Source: Opitutaceae bacterium
Lineage (GTDB): Bacteria > Verrucomicrobiota > Verrucomicrobiia > Opitutales > Opitutaceae
DNA length: 64,000 nt
Assembly (NCBI GenBank): GCA_041395105.1
Contig: JAWLBB010000009.1
Span: 1-64,000, forward strand
Direction: 5' to 3'
The notes beneath the pieces are model-generated. The model had not been told where the DNA came from, searched no databases, and saw nothing but the letters and a program-made list of their open reading frames with translations. Below, one piece after another: positions 9,187-18,032 of this stretch (positions are counted from its first letter, which is position 1; the number at the start of each line of letters is the position of its first letter). The translations under genes and the position numbers were made by a program.

Positions 9187-9384
9187 ATGAAAAAGAGAGA
9201 ACCAGAAGTCAGAAACCATCAGAACAGAAAAGTCGTCATGTTCACGGCAATCGGCGTGGCCGCAGGTGCGGCCCTTGGGGCAATCCTCGGCAATGTCGGC
9301 CTTTGGGTCGCGTTGGGGTGCTCCTTCGGCTGTGCACTCGGCTTTATCGCGGTCAAGCAATCAGCCCCTTCTGCGGGAAAATGA
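9187..9384 (+). CDS. Small glycine-rich membrane protein
   Basis: 65 residues: a basic N-terminus (MKKREPEVRNHQNRK) followed by two hydrophobic helices rich in Gly/Ala (residues ~18-35 and ~38-56), and a short polar tail. The GxxxG-like spacing suggests helix packing. No family recognised. It is the first gene downstream of the 18-bp repeats and lies 30 bp upstream of the next membrane protein, so it probably belongs to the same transcript as the genes at 9415 and 9807. Confidence 0.6.
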   Translation: MKKREPEVRNHQNRKVVMFTAIGVAAGAALGAILGNVGLWVALGCSFGCALGFIAVKQSAPSAGK

Positions 9385-9414
9385 GCGCCTGCAGGGTGTG
9401 AAAGGTAAACGAAT

Positions 9415-9810
9415 ATGGATACGCCGAACGAACAGTGCAAACGCTACCGGAGGCAGATGCTCACCTGGGCCATCACCTATTGTCTGGTGACCTTCGCCTC
9501 CGTCTATACGCTGAAGAACGCGGGCATCGAAAATCTCGGCCTGCGGACCCTGATCGCGCTGCTGCCCATGCTGCCCGTGGTCTGGGTGGGGATCATCATC
9601 CTGCGGTTCATCCGTTCCCTCGATGAGCTGCAACAGAAGATCCAGCTCGAAGCGGTGGTCTTCGCCGCAGTCACGACCGGCCTGCTCACCGGTGCCTATG
9701 GCTTTTTGGAAGGGGTGGGCTATCCCGAGTTGGATACGGTCTGGATCCTGCCGATGTTGATGGTCCTGTGGGTGGGCGGACAGGTGCTGGCGCGGAGGCG
9801 CTTCCAGTGA
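9415..9810 (+). CDS. Four-helix integral membrane protein
   Basis: 131 residues with four predicted transmembrane segments (~16-34, ~44-62, ~78-97, ~107-124) separated by short loops; the RFIRSLDELQQKIQLEA loop between helices 2 and 3 is the most polar part. An AAAGG-like Shine-Dalgarno lies 9 bases before the ATG. The stop TGA overlaps the GTG start of the downstream HTH gene (GTGA), indicating translational coupling. Pairs of a small multi-TM protein with a compact Xre-type regulator are common in bacteria; the membrane protein's function is generally unknown. Confidence 0.75.
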   Translation: MDTPNEQCKRYRRQMLTWAITYCLVTFASVYTLKNAGIENLGLRTLIALLPMLPVVWVGIIILRFIRSLDELQQKIQLEAVVFAAVTTGLLTGAYGFLEGVGYPELDTVWILPMLMVLWVGGQVLARRRFQ

Positions 9811-10013
9811 AGAACTCCCTTAAGGAACTTCGAACCAAGGAGGGTTGGTCGCAGGCTGCCTTGGGCGAGAAGCTGGGTGTCTCAAGGCAGACCATCATCG
9901 CGCTGGAAAACGGGAAGTACGACCCCAGCCTGAAGCTGGCCTTTTCCCTGGCGCGTGTCTTCAAGCGCCGGATCGAGGACATCTTCACCCATGTTTCCGG
10001 CGAGGCAGGTTGA
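9807..10013 (+). CDS. Compact Xre/Cro-type HTH transcriptional regulator
   Basis: 68 residues that are almost only the helix-turn-helix: LRTKEGWSQAALGEKLGVSRQTIIALENGKYDPS is the classical HTH_3 pattern, followed by LKLAFSLARVFKRRIEDIF. The start is taken as the GTG at 9807 that overlaps the previous stop; a longer frame upstream would lie inside the membrane-protein gene. Small regulators of this type (YozG-like) usually control their own operon; the 18-bp repeats at 9101-9154 are the likely target. Family assignment is firm; target is inference. Confidence 0.85.
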   Translation: MKNSLKELRTKEGWSQAALGEKLGVSRQTIIALENGKYDPSLKLAFSLARVFKRRIEDIFTHVSGEAG

Positions 10014-10090
10014 TTGTCGGTCAGCGGCCAACCTTCGCCACCCATCCCCCGACCCGAACAAGGGTCGGGCCGGACGGCTTTCCGTCCCCC

Positions 10091-10834
10091 CTAAACCGGC
10101 TCAGGCAGGTAGCGGTTGACATCCTCGCGTGGCTCGCCGCGGAGGTGGAAGACTCCGGGCCAGTTCGGATCGGTGACCTTCGTCGAAGCCGCGATGATGC
10201 GGATGACAAGATTAAGCCGCCAGTGGGTCGGGGACTTATTGGCGTTCGAGCCGTGGATGATGTTGGGGTGATGCATGGATACATCGCCGGGTTCGAGTTC
10301 AAGGTCCACCGCCTTCGACTCGTCTACCAGCGATTCATCCATGCTCGTTCCGAGCAGGCTCTCCCTGTCCCTGCGCTCCCTCAGTGCCTGCAGATCCATG
10401 TGCTGCGTTCCGGGAATGACCCGCATGCAGCCGTTGAAGACCTTGGATTCGGTGATCGCCACCCAAAGCGTGCAGACCTCCATCGGGTCAAGCGGCCAGT
10501 AGCTGCCGTCCTGATGCCACAACACCTCCATGCTGCTGCCCGGTGACTTGATGATGTATCCGGTCGCAAACAGGGCCAGGTTCGGCCCGAGCGATTCCGC
10601 GGCGATGTCGAGCAACGGCTCCTGCCGAACGAGGCGCAGGTAGAACGGATCCTCAAGGTAGAGAGGAATCTGATGGAGTTTCGCAAAAGACAAACCGGGA
10701 TGCCGAGCGATGGTCGCGTGGACGTGCTGCTCCGCCTCCTGCATCAACTCGCGACTGACAACATTGCGGACGACGACATAGCCGTCCCGCTCGTAGGCGG
10801 ATCGGATTCGCTTGAGTTGGGTGATCGAGCTCAT
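10091..10834 (-). CDS. Phytanoyl-CoA dioxygenase (PhyH) family protein
   Basis: 247 residues from the ATG at 10834 (a longer upstream frame exists but its first 49 residues are low-complexity and unrelated). The PhyH fold is indicated by YERDGYVVVRNVVS at the N-terminus, the Fe(II)-binding HQDGSYW motif in the centre (HxD), the CTLWVAI strand, the MRVIPGTQ strand and a distal His in VSMHHPNIIHGS. It probably hydroxylates a small substrate with Fe(II) and 2-oxoglutarate; the substrate is not deducible. It is downstream of the beta-helix gene on the same strand, separated by ~370 bp. Confidence 0.88.
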   Translation of the reverse strand: MSSITQLKRIRSAYERDGYVVVRNVVSRELMQEAEQHVHATIARHPGLSFAKLHQIPLYLEDPFYLRLVRQEPLLDIAAESLGPNLALFATGYIIKSPGSSMEVLWHQDGSYWPLDPMEVCTLWVAITESKVFNGCMRVIPGTQHMDLQALRERRDRESLLGTSMDESLVDESKAVDLELEPGDVSMHHPNIIHGSNANKSPTHWRLNLVIRIIAASTKVTDPNWPGVFHLRGEPREDVNRYLPEPV

Positions 10835-11201
10835 GGTGCCGGATTGGAATTGGAGGTGCCTGCCTGTCGGGGTGGCGTCAGAGGTGCCGGCCGCCAGGGG
10901 GAGGACAGTGGTGCGCCAACCGACCCGTTGGCTGCCGGACGAAACCAGCGGGCAGCGGAGCCGAAGCATGAAACGAAGCACGACGGTGTCCAGCTCGCTC
11001 TCGGCTAAACCCCATGGCTTGGTTCAACCCCGCGATTCCGGTATCTGGTCTAGTCCAATCCTGCCAATATTTCCATCAAATAGAAGAGCAAGCGGGCTCA
11101 GGTCACGACGTCTCCAGTCCACATCCATCACCTGGAATTCCACGATGGCGTGAGGAGGCTGTCAGTTCGCGCGTTCAACGCGCTCCCGGAATGGCCCCGG
11201 G
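10835..11201. other. Intergenic stretch with a short hairpin
   Basis: No gene recognised. A perfect GCGCGTT-C-AACGCGC dyad lies at 11169-11183, just past the stop of the beta-helix gene; it lacks a T-tract and may be a weak terminator or 3' stabiliser. Confidence 0.35.
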
Positions 11202-12740
11202 TCATTGGCCCATCCCGGTTGGTTTTTCCACCAGAGCTATGTTTTCCCTGAGATAGGCATCCGATGAAAGGAGGGGTTTCCTGCCACTGGCGGTCATGAC
11301 ATTCTGAACGGCCAATTCCTCGGTCCGGGCGTAGGGGAAGGGCGACTCGGCCGGGTTGCCGTCTCCCGGACTGCCAAAATAGTAGAGCGCACCCTCATGA
11401 CCCGAGTCATCAATGTCGAGCCCGTCGATGGTTATCCGCCTCGGCATGAAACAAGGGTAGCCGAAGTCATGCTGACCGTCGTTGCGCATATTGAACATGA
11501 CCAGGTCCGAACCATCGCCGCCCGAAGGAGTCCAGCGGCTGTTGCGAATCTCGACCTCACCTTCCCAGGTGCTCCCGTAATCGCCCCGGAAGCTGATAAA
11601 GGACGAGCCGTGCAAGGTGGAATCCTCGACCTTGAGCAGACCTCTGCCGATGGCGTTCAGTCCCATGTAGCCCAAGGTGGACCGCCGGATCACATACGTG
11701 CCGGAAACGCCCATATGCGCATCCATCCGGGACAGGGTGCAATCTTCCAACAGGATGTTTTTGCAGAAATTGGTCGCGATGACGCCCCAGCGGGTACGAT
11801 CCAGAATGTGGTTCATCGAACAGTTGATCATGGTGAAATTCACCACGCTGTTTGCGATGTAGTCGTATGATCCCATGCTGACCGGCTTTCCCGCGCTGCC
11901 AATGGTCTGGTAGATCCGGTGACCCGTGGCGAAGCAGTTGCGCAACGTGACGTTGGCGCAATTCCTGACTGAAAGAAACCCCATGTAAGGATGCCCGACG
12001 GACGTCTCGCCCACGACGTAGTGGGTCAAGCCGTCCACCTCCGTATTGGAACGCGTGATCAGGATATTCCTGGCCCAGTAGTTGTAGCCCACATCCTGCT
12101 TCATGGCGTTGGCAAAAGTGGTGAAGACACCTCCTCGAATCGTCAGCCTCTCTTCATCAATCGGACGGGCCTCGACATCACTGATCTGATCGTATTCCCA
12201 GTCAATCGGGCTTGTGATTGAACCGTCGCGCAGCAGGATGAAGCAATCGCGTTGGGACGTCCCGGAATTCTGGTTGAGACCGCGACGGATATACCGTTTG
12301 ACCGAATCGTTTGTCACGATGACGTGATAATCGTACTCCGACTGCAGTTCGATCCGCTTCTGATCGCGCGTCAGCCGCTCGATGGGCAGCTTCTCCACCG
12401 GCAGCAAGGACCGCACTTCAAACAGGGAACGTTTGTGGTCTTCAACCTCCCGATCATCGATCGTGAACCGGGAAGTACTCCAGTCCGTGTCGGTGGCAAT
12501 GATCGCGGTCAGCGCACTTCTGCCCAGATGGTAGATGGCGTCGGGCCTGGTTCTGACGGGCAATCCATTGGCATTGGCGTGCTCGTGCGCCCGGCAGATC
12601 GCGGGCAGGTCGTCATGCACGCCGTCTCCGATGGCGCCAAAACCCTCGTAAGTGACCATGTCTTGCGCACCAGATGAGAGTGCGGGCAGGAAGATTGCAA
12701 GGGTCCACAATAGTATCGGTCTCGTCAAATTCTTGAACAT
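11202..12740 (-). CDS. Secreted right-handed beta-helix (pectate-lyase-3-like) protein
   Basis: 512 residues. Residues 1-25 form a signal peptide (MFKNLTRPILLWTLAIFLPA..). The mature N-terminus, YEGFGAIGDGVHDDLPAI, is the typical opening of pectate-lyase-3/glycosyl hydrolase 28-like beta-helix proteins. The rest shows the repeating short-strand pattern with asparagine ladders (VRNCANVTLRNCFATG, ILLEDCTLSRMDAHM, EVEIRNSRW). Such proteins bind or cleave polysaccharides outside the cell or in the periplasm. No catalytic residues can be assigned, so the substrate is open. Confidence 0.75.
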   Translation of the reverse strand: MFKNLTRPILLWTLAIFLPALSSGAQDMVTYEGFGAIGDGVHDDLPAICRAHEHANANGLPVRTRPDAIYHLGRSALTAIIATDTDWSTSRFTIDDREVEDHKRSLFEVRSLLPVEKLPIERLTRDQKRIELQSEYDYHVIVTNDSVKRYIRRGLNQNSGTSQRDCFILLRDGSITSPIDWEYDQISDVEARPIDEERLTIRGGVFTTFANAMKQDVGYNYWARNILITRSNTEVDGLTHYVVGETSVGHPYMGFLSVRNCANVTLRNCFATGHRIYQTIGSAGKPVSMGSYDYIANSVVNFTMINCSMNHILDRTRWGVIATNFCKNILLEDCTLSRMDAHMGVSGTYVIRRSTLGYMGLNAIGRGLLKVEDSTLHGSSFISFRGDYGSTWEGEVEIRNSRWTPSGGDGSDLVMFNMRNDGQHDFGYPCFMPRRITIDGLDIDDSGHEGALYYFGSPGDGNPAESPFPYARTEELAVQNVMTASGRKPLLSSDAYLRENIALVEKPTGMGQ

Positions 12741-13040
12741 CTGTCTCCGGGAGCGGCGGCTTCAGCCGGAATTGCCTCCACCGCGCGGTTATTTGGCCAG
12801 TCAAGGGGCCAACGAGGATGCCTGCGGCCCACATGTCGAATAGCCAGGCAAAGCCGGCGAGGTCAATTCCGGAGTTCCCGCGCCGCCGTGCCTGCCTCAA
12901 AACGCAACGTCGGGATCTCGGGCACACGCAAACCCGCGGTCTTGCGGCAGGCTGCACGGCGCGCTTCAAGTCAGAGGATTGCCGAACGTCCGCAAATCGG
13001 CCGTCCGGGCAGGATCGGCGCCCGGTTGGGGATTCACTAG
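12741..13040. other. Intergenic stretch, nothing recognised
   Basis: Region upstream of the beta-helix gene on one side and before the 64-bp palindrome on the other. No gene, strong promoter or terminator was recognised. Confidence 0.4.
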
Positions 13041-13104
13041 GGGGTCATTGCTTGACTCTTGACAGATGCGATACCTGATTTGTCAAGAGTCAAGCAATGA
13101 CCCC
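13041..13104. repeat. 64-bp palindrome family A, copy 1
   Basis: Arms begin GGGGTCATTGCTTGACTC and are mirrored at the other end; one mismatch near the loop (TTTGTC for TCTGTC). Loop CGATACCT-like. Lies in the divergent region between the beta-helix and HD genes. Confidence 0.9.
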
Positions 13105-13116
13105 TTATCCTTCCCC

Positions 13117-13203
13117 CATGTGCGGCAGGTTCTTGCACATGCCGCCGCCAACCCCGGCGGATTGCCGCGGTTCCTCCGGGCCGCCATGGAGAAGCTGAGC
13201 TGA
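13117..13203 (+). pseudogene. Possible C-terminal gene remnant
   Basis: A 28-codon stretch ending in TGA reads HVRQVLAHAAANPGG then LPRFLRAAMEKLS, which looks like a natural amphipathic C-terminus rather than random sequence. It has no start codon and is preceded directly by a copy of palindrome A. Family unknown; the call rests only on appearance. Confidence 0.25.
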
Positions 13204-13269
13204 GGTTGATATCACGTTCTGCCCCGCATCCCGCGAATTCAGGTTGGACCGGCCGGCGTTTACCCCTTC

Positions 13270-13836
13270 ATGATATCCGGACAAGCGACCATGAATCTCC
13301 CGACGTCAGACCAGGCCCGCCGGCTGCTTGATGAACATGTCAGCGACGAATACCAGAAGCACCACGCCCTGATGGTGGCCACCGCCATGGATGGGTATGC
13401 CCGTCTTCTCGCCGAGGATCCGCATCTGTGGTGGATCACCGGATACCTGCACGACATCGATTTTGAAAAGCACCCCGATACGCATCCGGGCGAGTCGCTT
13501 CGCTGGTTTGCCGCATGGGACTATCCGGGGGATCTGATCCACGCCGTGGAGGCGCACGCCTACGGCTTTAATGGATACACCACGCTACCCCGAACGAATC
13601 TCGCCGCCGGCCTTCTCGCCTGCGACGAAATCTGCGGTATCTTCTATGCCTATCGGAAGATGAATCCCGTGCCCTACGGGGAGATGAAGGCGAAATCCAT
13701 CTGGAAGAAAATCAAGGACAAGTCCTTCGCCGCCAAAGTCGACCGAAACACCATTGACCTCGGCTGTGAACATCTGGGCGTCCCCGTCCAGGGCCACATC
13801 CAGAATCTGATCCACTTTTTCGAAAAACTCGGCTAG
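13270..13836 (+). CDS. HD-domain hydrolase
   Basis: 188 residues with an HD fold: first His in KHHALMVATAMDGYA (~34), the HD pair in GYLHDIDFEKHPDTHPGE (~60), His in AVEAHAYGFN (~93) and the distal Asp in ACDEICG. HD proteins of this length are metal-dependent phosphohydrolases or uncharacterised HDIG proteins. A second in-frame ATG lies at 13291 (MNLPTSDQ), which may be the true start. It is a single gene flanked by two copies of palindrome A. Confidence 0.8.
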   Translation: MISGQATMNLPTSDQARRLLDEHVSDEYQKHHALMVATAMDGYARLLAEDPHLWWITGYLHDIDFEKHPDTHPGESLRWFAAWDYPGDLIHAVEAHAYGFNGYTTLPRTNLAAGLLACDEICGIFYAYRKMNPVPYGEMKAKSIWKKIKDKSFAAKVDRNTIDLGCEHLGVPVQGHIQNLIHFFEKLG

Positions 13837-13986
13837 TGTGAAGTCGGAGAAGCCGCTGCACAGGTACCGCGGCAATCCATGCCTGTCTGCACGAACCGGC
13901 CTGCCGGCACCCTTCAGACGAACCAGCCCCAGGATCGGACTTGCGCTCGGCCCAGGCCATCCACAGAGTGACTCAGGATCTGCCAG

Positions 13987-14050
13987 GGGGTCATTGCTTG
14001 ACTCTTGACAATAGCGAGGGCTCATCTGTCAAGAGTCAAGCAATGACCCC
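13987..14050. repeat. 64-bp palindrome family A, copy 2
   Basis: Same arms as the other copies; the left arm's inner end is altered (GACAATAG for GACAGATG). It ends 44 bp before the start of the alcohol dehydrogenase gene. Confidence 0.9.
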
Positions 14051-14094
14051 TTCTCCCTCCCTCACAAGACTCAACCCCAAACCCCACATCCACC

Positions 14095-15147
14095 ATGCGC
14101 GCAGCCGTCGTTGAAGAATTCAAAAAGCCACTGAAAATCTGGAAGGATTGGAAGGACCCGGAGGTTGGTCCCGACGACGTTCTGGTCAAGGTCCGGGCCA
14201 ACGGGATCTGCCGTTCCGACTGGCACCTGTGGCAAGGGGACTGGGCGTGGCTCGGATTCTCCCCGCCACTGCCGGTTGTCCTCGGCCACGAATCGGCCGG
14301 TGAGGTCGAGGAGGTTGGAGCAAACGTCCGGAACTTCCGCAAGGGCGACCGGGTTGTCTTCCCCTTCGGGCAGGCCTGCGGGAGTTGCCCCCAGTGTGCC
14401 CAGGGTGACCAGCACGTTTGCGAAAACCTGAGCCTGTCGATGTTCCGCGGGGCGGGCGGATTCGGGGAGTACTCGATTGTGTCCCACGGGGACGTGAACC
14501 TGGTCCCGCTGCCCGAATCGCTGTCGTTTGTCGAAGGCGCGGCGCTTGGCTGCCGCTTCATGACGGCTTTCCGTGGAGTCGCCGTTCAGGCCAGAATACG
14601 CGCAGGCGATTGGGTCGCGGTGTTTGGATGTGGCGGCGTCGGGCTCGCTGCCGTTGATATTGCCAGCGCTCTCGGGGCGAACGTGATCGCCGTCTCACGT
14701 GGTCGGGAGAAACTCGACAAGGCCCTTGAACTGGGCGCGGTTCACACCATTACCGCCGGCGAGAACACGGTCCAGGAAATCCAGGAATACACCAAGGGCG
14801 GGGTCCACGCCGCCATCGAGTGCCTCGGCACCGCTGCCACCTGGATGCCGTCCATTCTCTCGCTGCGCACCGGCGGTCGTCTCGTCCGGCTTGGCATGAC
14901 CGGGGAGGACGAGAAGGGAATACTGCCGGTTCCGGCGGACCTGATAGCCCTGAAGGAACTGACCATCGTCGGTTCCATGGGGATGCAGGCCCGTTGCTAC
15001 CCGGCGATGCTGCGCATGGTCGAATCCGGCCAGATCAAACCGGCCTCGCTTGTCACCACCAAAGTCTCGCTCGACCAGGTCAGCGGTGTTCTCGAGGCGA
15101 TGTCCAACTTCAACACCCTGGGCTACACGGTGTTGACGATGGACTGA
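14095..15147 (+). CDS. Zinc-dependent alcohol dehydrogenase (MDR family)
   Basis: 350 residues. Catalytic zinc ligands are seen in NGICRSDWH (Cys ~39) and GHESAGEVEEVG (His ~65, Glu ~66). Structural zinc is bound by the CGSCPQC...C set (Cys ~95, 98, 101, 109). The NAD(P)-binding Rossmann motif is GCGGVGLAAVDIA (~180). The closest general group is zinc alcohol dehydrogenases acting on primary or secondary alcohols in the cytoplasm; the exact substrate is unknown. It starts close behind palindrome A copy 2 and is convergent with the small gene at 15277. Confidence 0.92.
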   Translation: MRAAVVEEFKKPLKIWKDWKDPEVGPDDVLVKVRANGICRSDWHLWQGDWAWLGFSPPLPVVLGHESAGEVEEVGANVRNFRKGDRVVFPFGQACGSCPQCAQGDQHVCENLSLSMFRGAGGFGEYSIVSHGDVNLVPLPESLSFVEGAALGCRFMTAFRGVAVQARIRAGDWVAVFGCGGVGLAAVDIASALGANVIAVSRGREKLDKALELGAVHTITAGENTVQEIQEYTKGGVHAAIECLGTAATWMPSILSLRTGGRLVRLGMTGEDEKGILPVPADLIALKELTIVGSMGMQARCYPAMLRMVESGQIKPASLVTTKVSLDQVSGVLEAMSNFNTLGYTVLTMD

Positions 15148-15172
15148 GCGGAAGAAGCCCAACGGATCTCAA

Positions 15173-15231
15173 GGGGTCATTGCTTGACTCTTGACAGATG
15201 AGGCATCGCATCTGTCAAGAGTCAAGCAATG
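15173..15231. repeat. 64-bp palindrome family A, copy 3 (right end diverged)
   Basis: The left arm is perfect and the loop is AGGCATCG, but the right arm breaks off after CAAGCAATG, where the following bases are CCTTTGACC instead of ACCCC. Convergent intergenic region. Confidence 0.85.
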
Positions 15232-15276
15232 CCTTTGACCTGCACCAATGCCCCCTTCCAACCCTCCCCGGGTTGG

Positions 15277-15519
15277 TCAGGTCTTGCCCTCGAGCATCTT
15301 GGCCAGGGCGGTTTCGTCGACCGTCCCTTTGACCGTGTTGAGGTGGCTGAGGATGGCCATGCGATCACCGGGTCCGCAAGAGGAGATCTCGACCATCCAG
15401 TCCTCGGTGGGTTCCGCCTCAACGATCACCTCGTCGGACCAGGCAATGACTTCGGAGGCGTCAACAAAGCCGCCGGTGATTCCGCGGATGAAATACTCAG
15501 CTCTGGTGCGATAATCCAT
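15277..15519 (-). CDS. Small hypothetical protein
   Basis: 80 residues from the ATG at 15519; a TTG four codons upstream is less likely because GGAAGG sits just before this ATG. The sequence (MDYRTRAEYFIRGITGGF.. ) is acidic and well ordered, with a C-terminal HLNTVKGTVDETALAKML helix pair. No signal peptide or TM segment. No family recognised. It lies between two copies of palindrome A. Confidence 0.5.
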   Translation of the reverse strand: MDYRTRAEYFIRGITGGFVDASEVIAWSDEVIVEAEPTEDWMVEISSCGPGDRMAILSHLNTVKGTVDETALAKMLEGKT

Positions 15520-15593
15520 GGCACCTTCCAATCAGATCACCCGAGGGTTGCCAAGCGCCCGTGCAACAAAGTGAACGCGTCGGAGAAACCCAA

Positions 15594-15657
15594 GGGGTCA
15601 TTGCTTGACTCTTGACAGATGCGATGCCTCATCTGTCAAGAGTCAAGCAATGACCCC
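15594..15657. repeat. 64-bp palindrome family A, copy 4
   Basis: Perfect arms; loop CGATGCCT, the reverse complement of the loop in copies 3 and 7, so it is inserted in the opposite orientation. It sits in the divergent region upstream of the SMP-30 gene; a longer open frame runs through it and should not be taken as the start of that gene. Confidence 0.95.
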
Positions 15658-15720
15658 ATACCAGCCCCCAATGACCCCATACCCCCCCCGGGGGGCAGTG
15701 AGCTAGATCCATTCATATCG

Positions 15721-16770
15721 ATGAACTTGTTGAACCCGGGCCTGATAGTCGCTGCACTTGCCGTCATGCCATCTTCAGCCATCCACTCCCCCAAGGGATT
15801 CCCCTCCCCACGCCCCCATACCGGGCATCTCGAGAGCCTGAGTCCGGTCTTCGACGCCCTGGTTGATCCGGACGCGAAGATCGAGACATTGGCGGACGGC
15901 TTCGACTGGTCGGAAGGTCCGGTCTGGATAGCGGACGGGGGTTATCTCCTCTTTTCCGACATCCCTCCCAACAACATCTGGAAGTGGAGCGAAGTGGACG
16001 GACTGTCGCTTTATCTTCATCCTTCGGGATACACCGGAACAACCGGGCGCGGAGGCGAAGTGGGATCCAACGGTCTCACCCTGGATGCCCGGGGACGCCT
16101 CGTCCTCTGTCAGCATGGCGATCGGCGGATCGCGCGGATGACCCATCCGGTGTCGCATCCGCAACCCGAATACGAGACCCTGGCCGCGACCTGGCAGGGC
16201 AGGCGCTTCAACAGCCCGAACGACCTTGTTTACCACCCGACCGGCGATCTCTACTTCACCGACCCGGCCTACGGCCTGGAGGGACGGATGGAAGACCCCG
16301 CCAAGGAGATCGGTTTCCAGGGTGTCTATCGTCTTTCGACCGACGGCGTCGTCACGCTGCTGACCGACGAAATGACCCGTCCGAACGGCCTGGCCTTTTC
16401 ACCGGATGCCCGGACCCTCTACATTTCCAATTCCGACGGCGGGGACCTCGCAGTCTGGAGGGCCTATGACGTGCAACCGGACGGAACCCTCGCCAACGGC
16501 AGGACCTTTGCCTCGGCGGCGGCCCTGAAGCGACCCGGCCGGACTGGTTCTCCGGATGGCTTGAAGGTTGATGTGAGCGGGAACCTTTTCGCTACCGGAC
16601 CGGGCGGCGTCCTGGTTTTCTCACCCCAGGGTGTGCACCTCGGAACCATCGTGACCGGGCAGCCGACATCGAACTGCGCATGGGGGGATGATGGCCATAC
16701 CCTCTACATGACTGCAGACATGCTCCTGCTGCGGATCCGGTTGAAGACCAGGGGCCCCGGATTCCGGTAA
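15721..16770 (+). CDS. Secreted SMP-30/gluconolactonase-like protein
   Basis: 349 residues from the ATG at 15721, chosen because the upstream extension crosses palindrome A. Residues 1-20 form a signal peptide (MNLLNPGLIVAALAVMPSSA). The SMP-30 propeller is indicated by EGPVWIADGGYLLFSDIPP (metal-binding Glu), GSNGLTLDARGRLVLCQHGDRRI, NSPNDLVYHPTGDLYFTDPAYG (Asn/Asp) and RPNGLAFSPD, SPDGLKVDVSGNLFATGPGG. It probably hydrolyses a sugar lactone outside the cytoplasm. The SGNH hydrolase gene follows 62 bp later on the same strand. Confidence 0.88.
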   Translation: MNLLNPGLIVAALAVMPSSAIHSPKGFPSPRPHTGHLESLSPVFDALVDPDAKIETLADGFDWSEGPVWIADGGYLLFSDIPPNNIWKWSEVDGLSLYLHPSGYTGTTGRGGEVGSNGLTLDARGRLVLCQHGDRRIARMTHPVSHPQPEYETLAATWQGRRFNSPNDLVYHPTGDLYFTDPAYGLEGRMEDPAKEIGFQGVYRLSTDGVVTLLTDEMTRPNGLAFSPDARTLYISNSDGGDLAVWRAYDVQPDGTLANGRTFASAAALKRPGRTGSPDGLKVDVSGNLFATGPGGVLVFSPQGVHLGTIVTGQPTSNCAWGDDGHTLYMTADMLLLRIRLKTRGPGFR

Positions 16771-16832
16771 GACCCGAATCGATCCCTGCGACACACTTCA
16801 GCACATTTCAGACAGCATCCTACACGAGTTCA

Positions 16833-17936
16833 TTGATGCCGCCCCCATCCCCTCTTCTTTCCGACCTTGATGAGCGCATGGCGCCATTGACCGGAAGCAC
16901 GACGCCCCTGTACTGGCACGAGCCCGTCGCCGGTCCCTTCCGGCTTTCGGGTTTTGCGTGGTATCGACACGATCACGTCTACCGCCGTCTGCCCCTGGAC
17001 AATCGTGAGGCACTGCCGGCGGCGGTCGACCACCTCGCCGATCACACCGCGGGGGGGCAGATTGCCTTTCAGTCCGATTCCCGACAGATTGCCATACGAG
17101 TGGACCTGAAGAGCCCGGCCGACATGAATCACATGCCGGCGACCGGCCAGTGCGGCTTCGACCTCTACATCGGACCGTCCTATGCCCGGCGTTTCCATGG
17201 CACCACCGTCTACGATCGCCTGCAGACCCGCTACGAAGCGCTGCTCTTTGAGCACACCGAGGCGAGGATGCGGGAATTCGTCCTCAATTATCCACTCTAC
17301 CAAGGGGTCAAGAGGGTGCAGATCGGCCTGATCCCGAAGGCTTCGATCCGACCTCCGAAGTCCTGGTCCAGGGCCGGGCGGGTCGTATTCTACGGCACCT
17401 CGGTGACCCAGGGTGGGTGTGCCTCCCGGCCCGGCATGGCCTACACCAATATTCTCAGCCGTTCCCTGAACGTCGAGGTGGTGAATCTCGGCTTTTCCGG
17501 GAGTGGGAAAGGCGAGCCGGAGGTCATCAGGGCGATTGCCACAGTTCCGGATCCGTTGCTGTTCGTGTTGGATTACGAAGCGAACACCCAGGGGGACCTT
17601 GCCACGACGCTCCCTGAGGCGATCCGCATTCTTCGCGGCGCACACAAGGATGTTCCCATTCTGGTCATCTCGCGAATCGCATTCGCGAAGGACGCCACCC
17701 ACGAAGAGAATCTCAGGGCGCGAATCGCCAATCGGGACTTGCAGTCCGAAGTGGTGACGGCGCAGCATGAAGCAGGCGACAACCGGATCCACTTCCTCGA
17801 CGGGTCCGTCCTGCTGGGCCCGGAAACGGATGAAGGCACGGTCGATGGCACCCACCCCAGCGATCTCGGATTCATGCGCATGGCCCGGAACCTGGAACCG
17901 GTCATCCGCGACCTGCTGGGACCGACCGGACAGTGA
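16833..17936 (+). CDS. SGNH/GDSL-family hydrolase with N-terminal SGNH_N domain
   Basis: 367 residues. The N-terminal ~170 residues form the beta-rich domain usual in two-domain SGNH esterases (LSGFAWYRHDHVYRRLP.., RFHGTTVYDRLQ). The catalytic domain has VVFYGTSVTQGG (nucleophile Ser ~192), GFSGSGKGEPEV (block II Gly), and DGTHPSDLGFMRM (Asp/His dyad). It is an esterase acting on acylated sugars or polysaccharides in related proteins. No signal peptide is visible. It shares orientation with the SMP-30 gene upstream. Confidence 0.85.
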   Translation: MMPPPSPLLSDLDERMAPLTGSTTPLYWHEPVAGPFRLSGFAWYRHDHVYRRLPLDNREALPAAVDHLADHTAGGQIAFQSDSRQIAIRVDLKSPADMNHMPATGQCGFDLYIGPSYARRFHGTTVYDRLQTRYEALLFEHTEARMREFVLNYPLYQGVKRVQIGLIPKASIRPPKSWSRAGRVVFYGTSVTQGGCASRPGMAYTNILSRSLNVEVVNLGFSGSGKGEPEVIRAIATVPDPLLFVLDYEANTQGDLATTLPEAIRILRGAHKDVPILVISRIAFAKDATHEENLRARIANRDLQSEVVTAQHEAGDNRIHFLDGSVLLGPETDEGTVDGTHPSDLGFMRMARNLEPVIRDLLGPTGQ

Positions 17937-18032
17937 CCCGTGGACTGCTTCCTCTGGGGGACTGCGAGGGGTTCGAAGATCTTCTTGTCACTAAGCGCGT
18001 CTCGCGCACAGTGACCGCTTCCTCCTTTAATC

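Noticed and set aside
13041..15657. Closely spaced palindromes as a possible CRISPR array
   Set aside because: Copies are hundreds of bases apart with genes between them, and are palindromic over their entire length; no cas genes are present.
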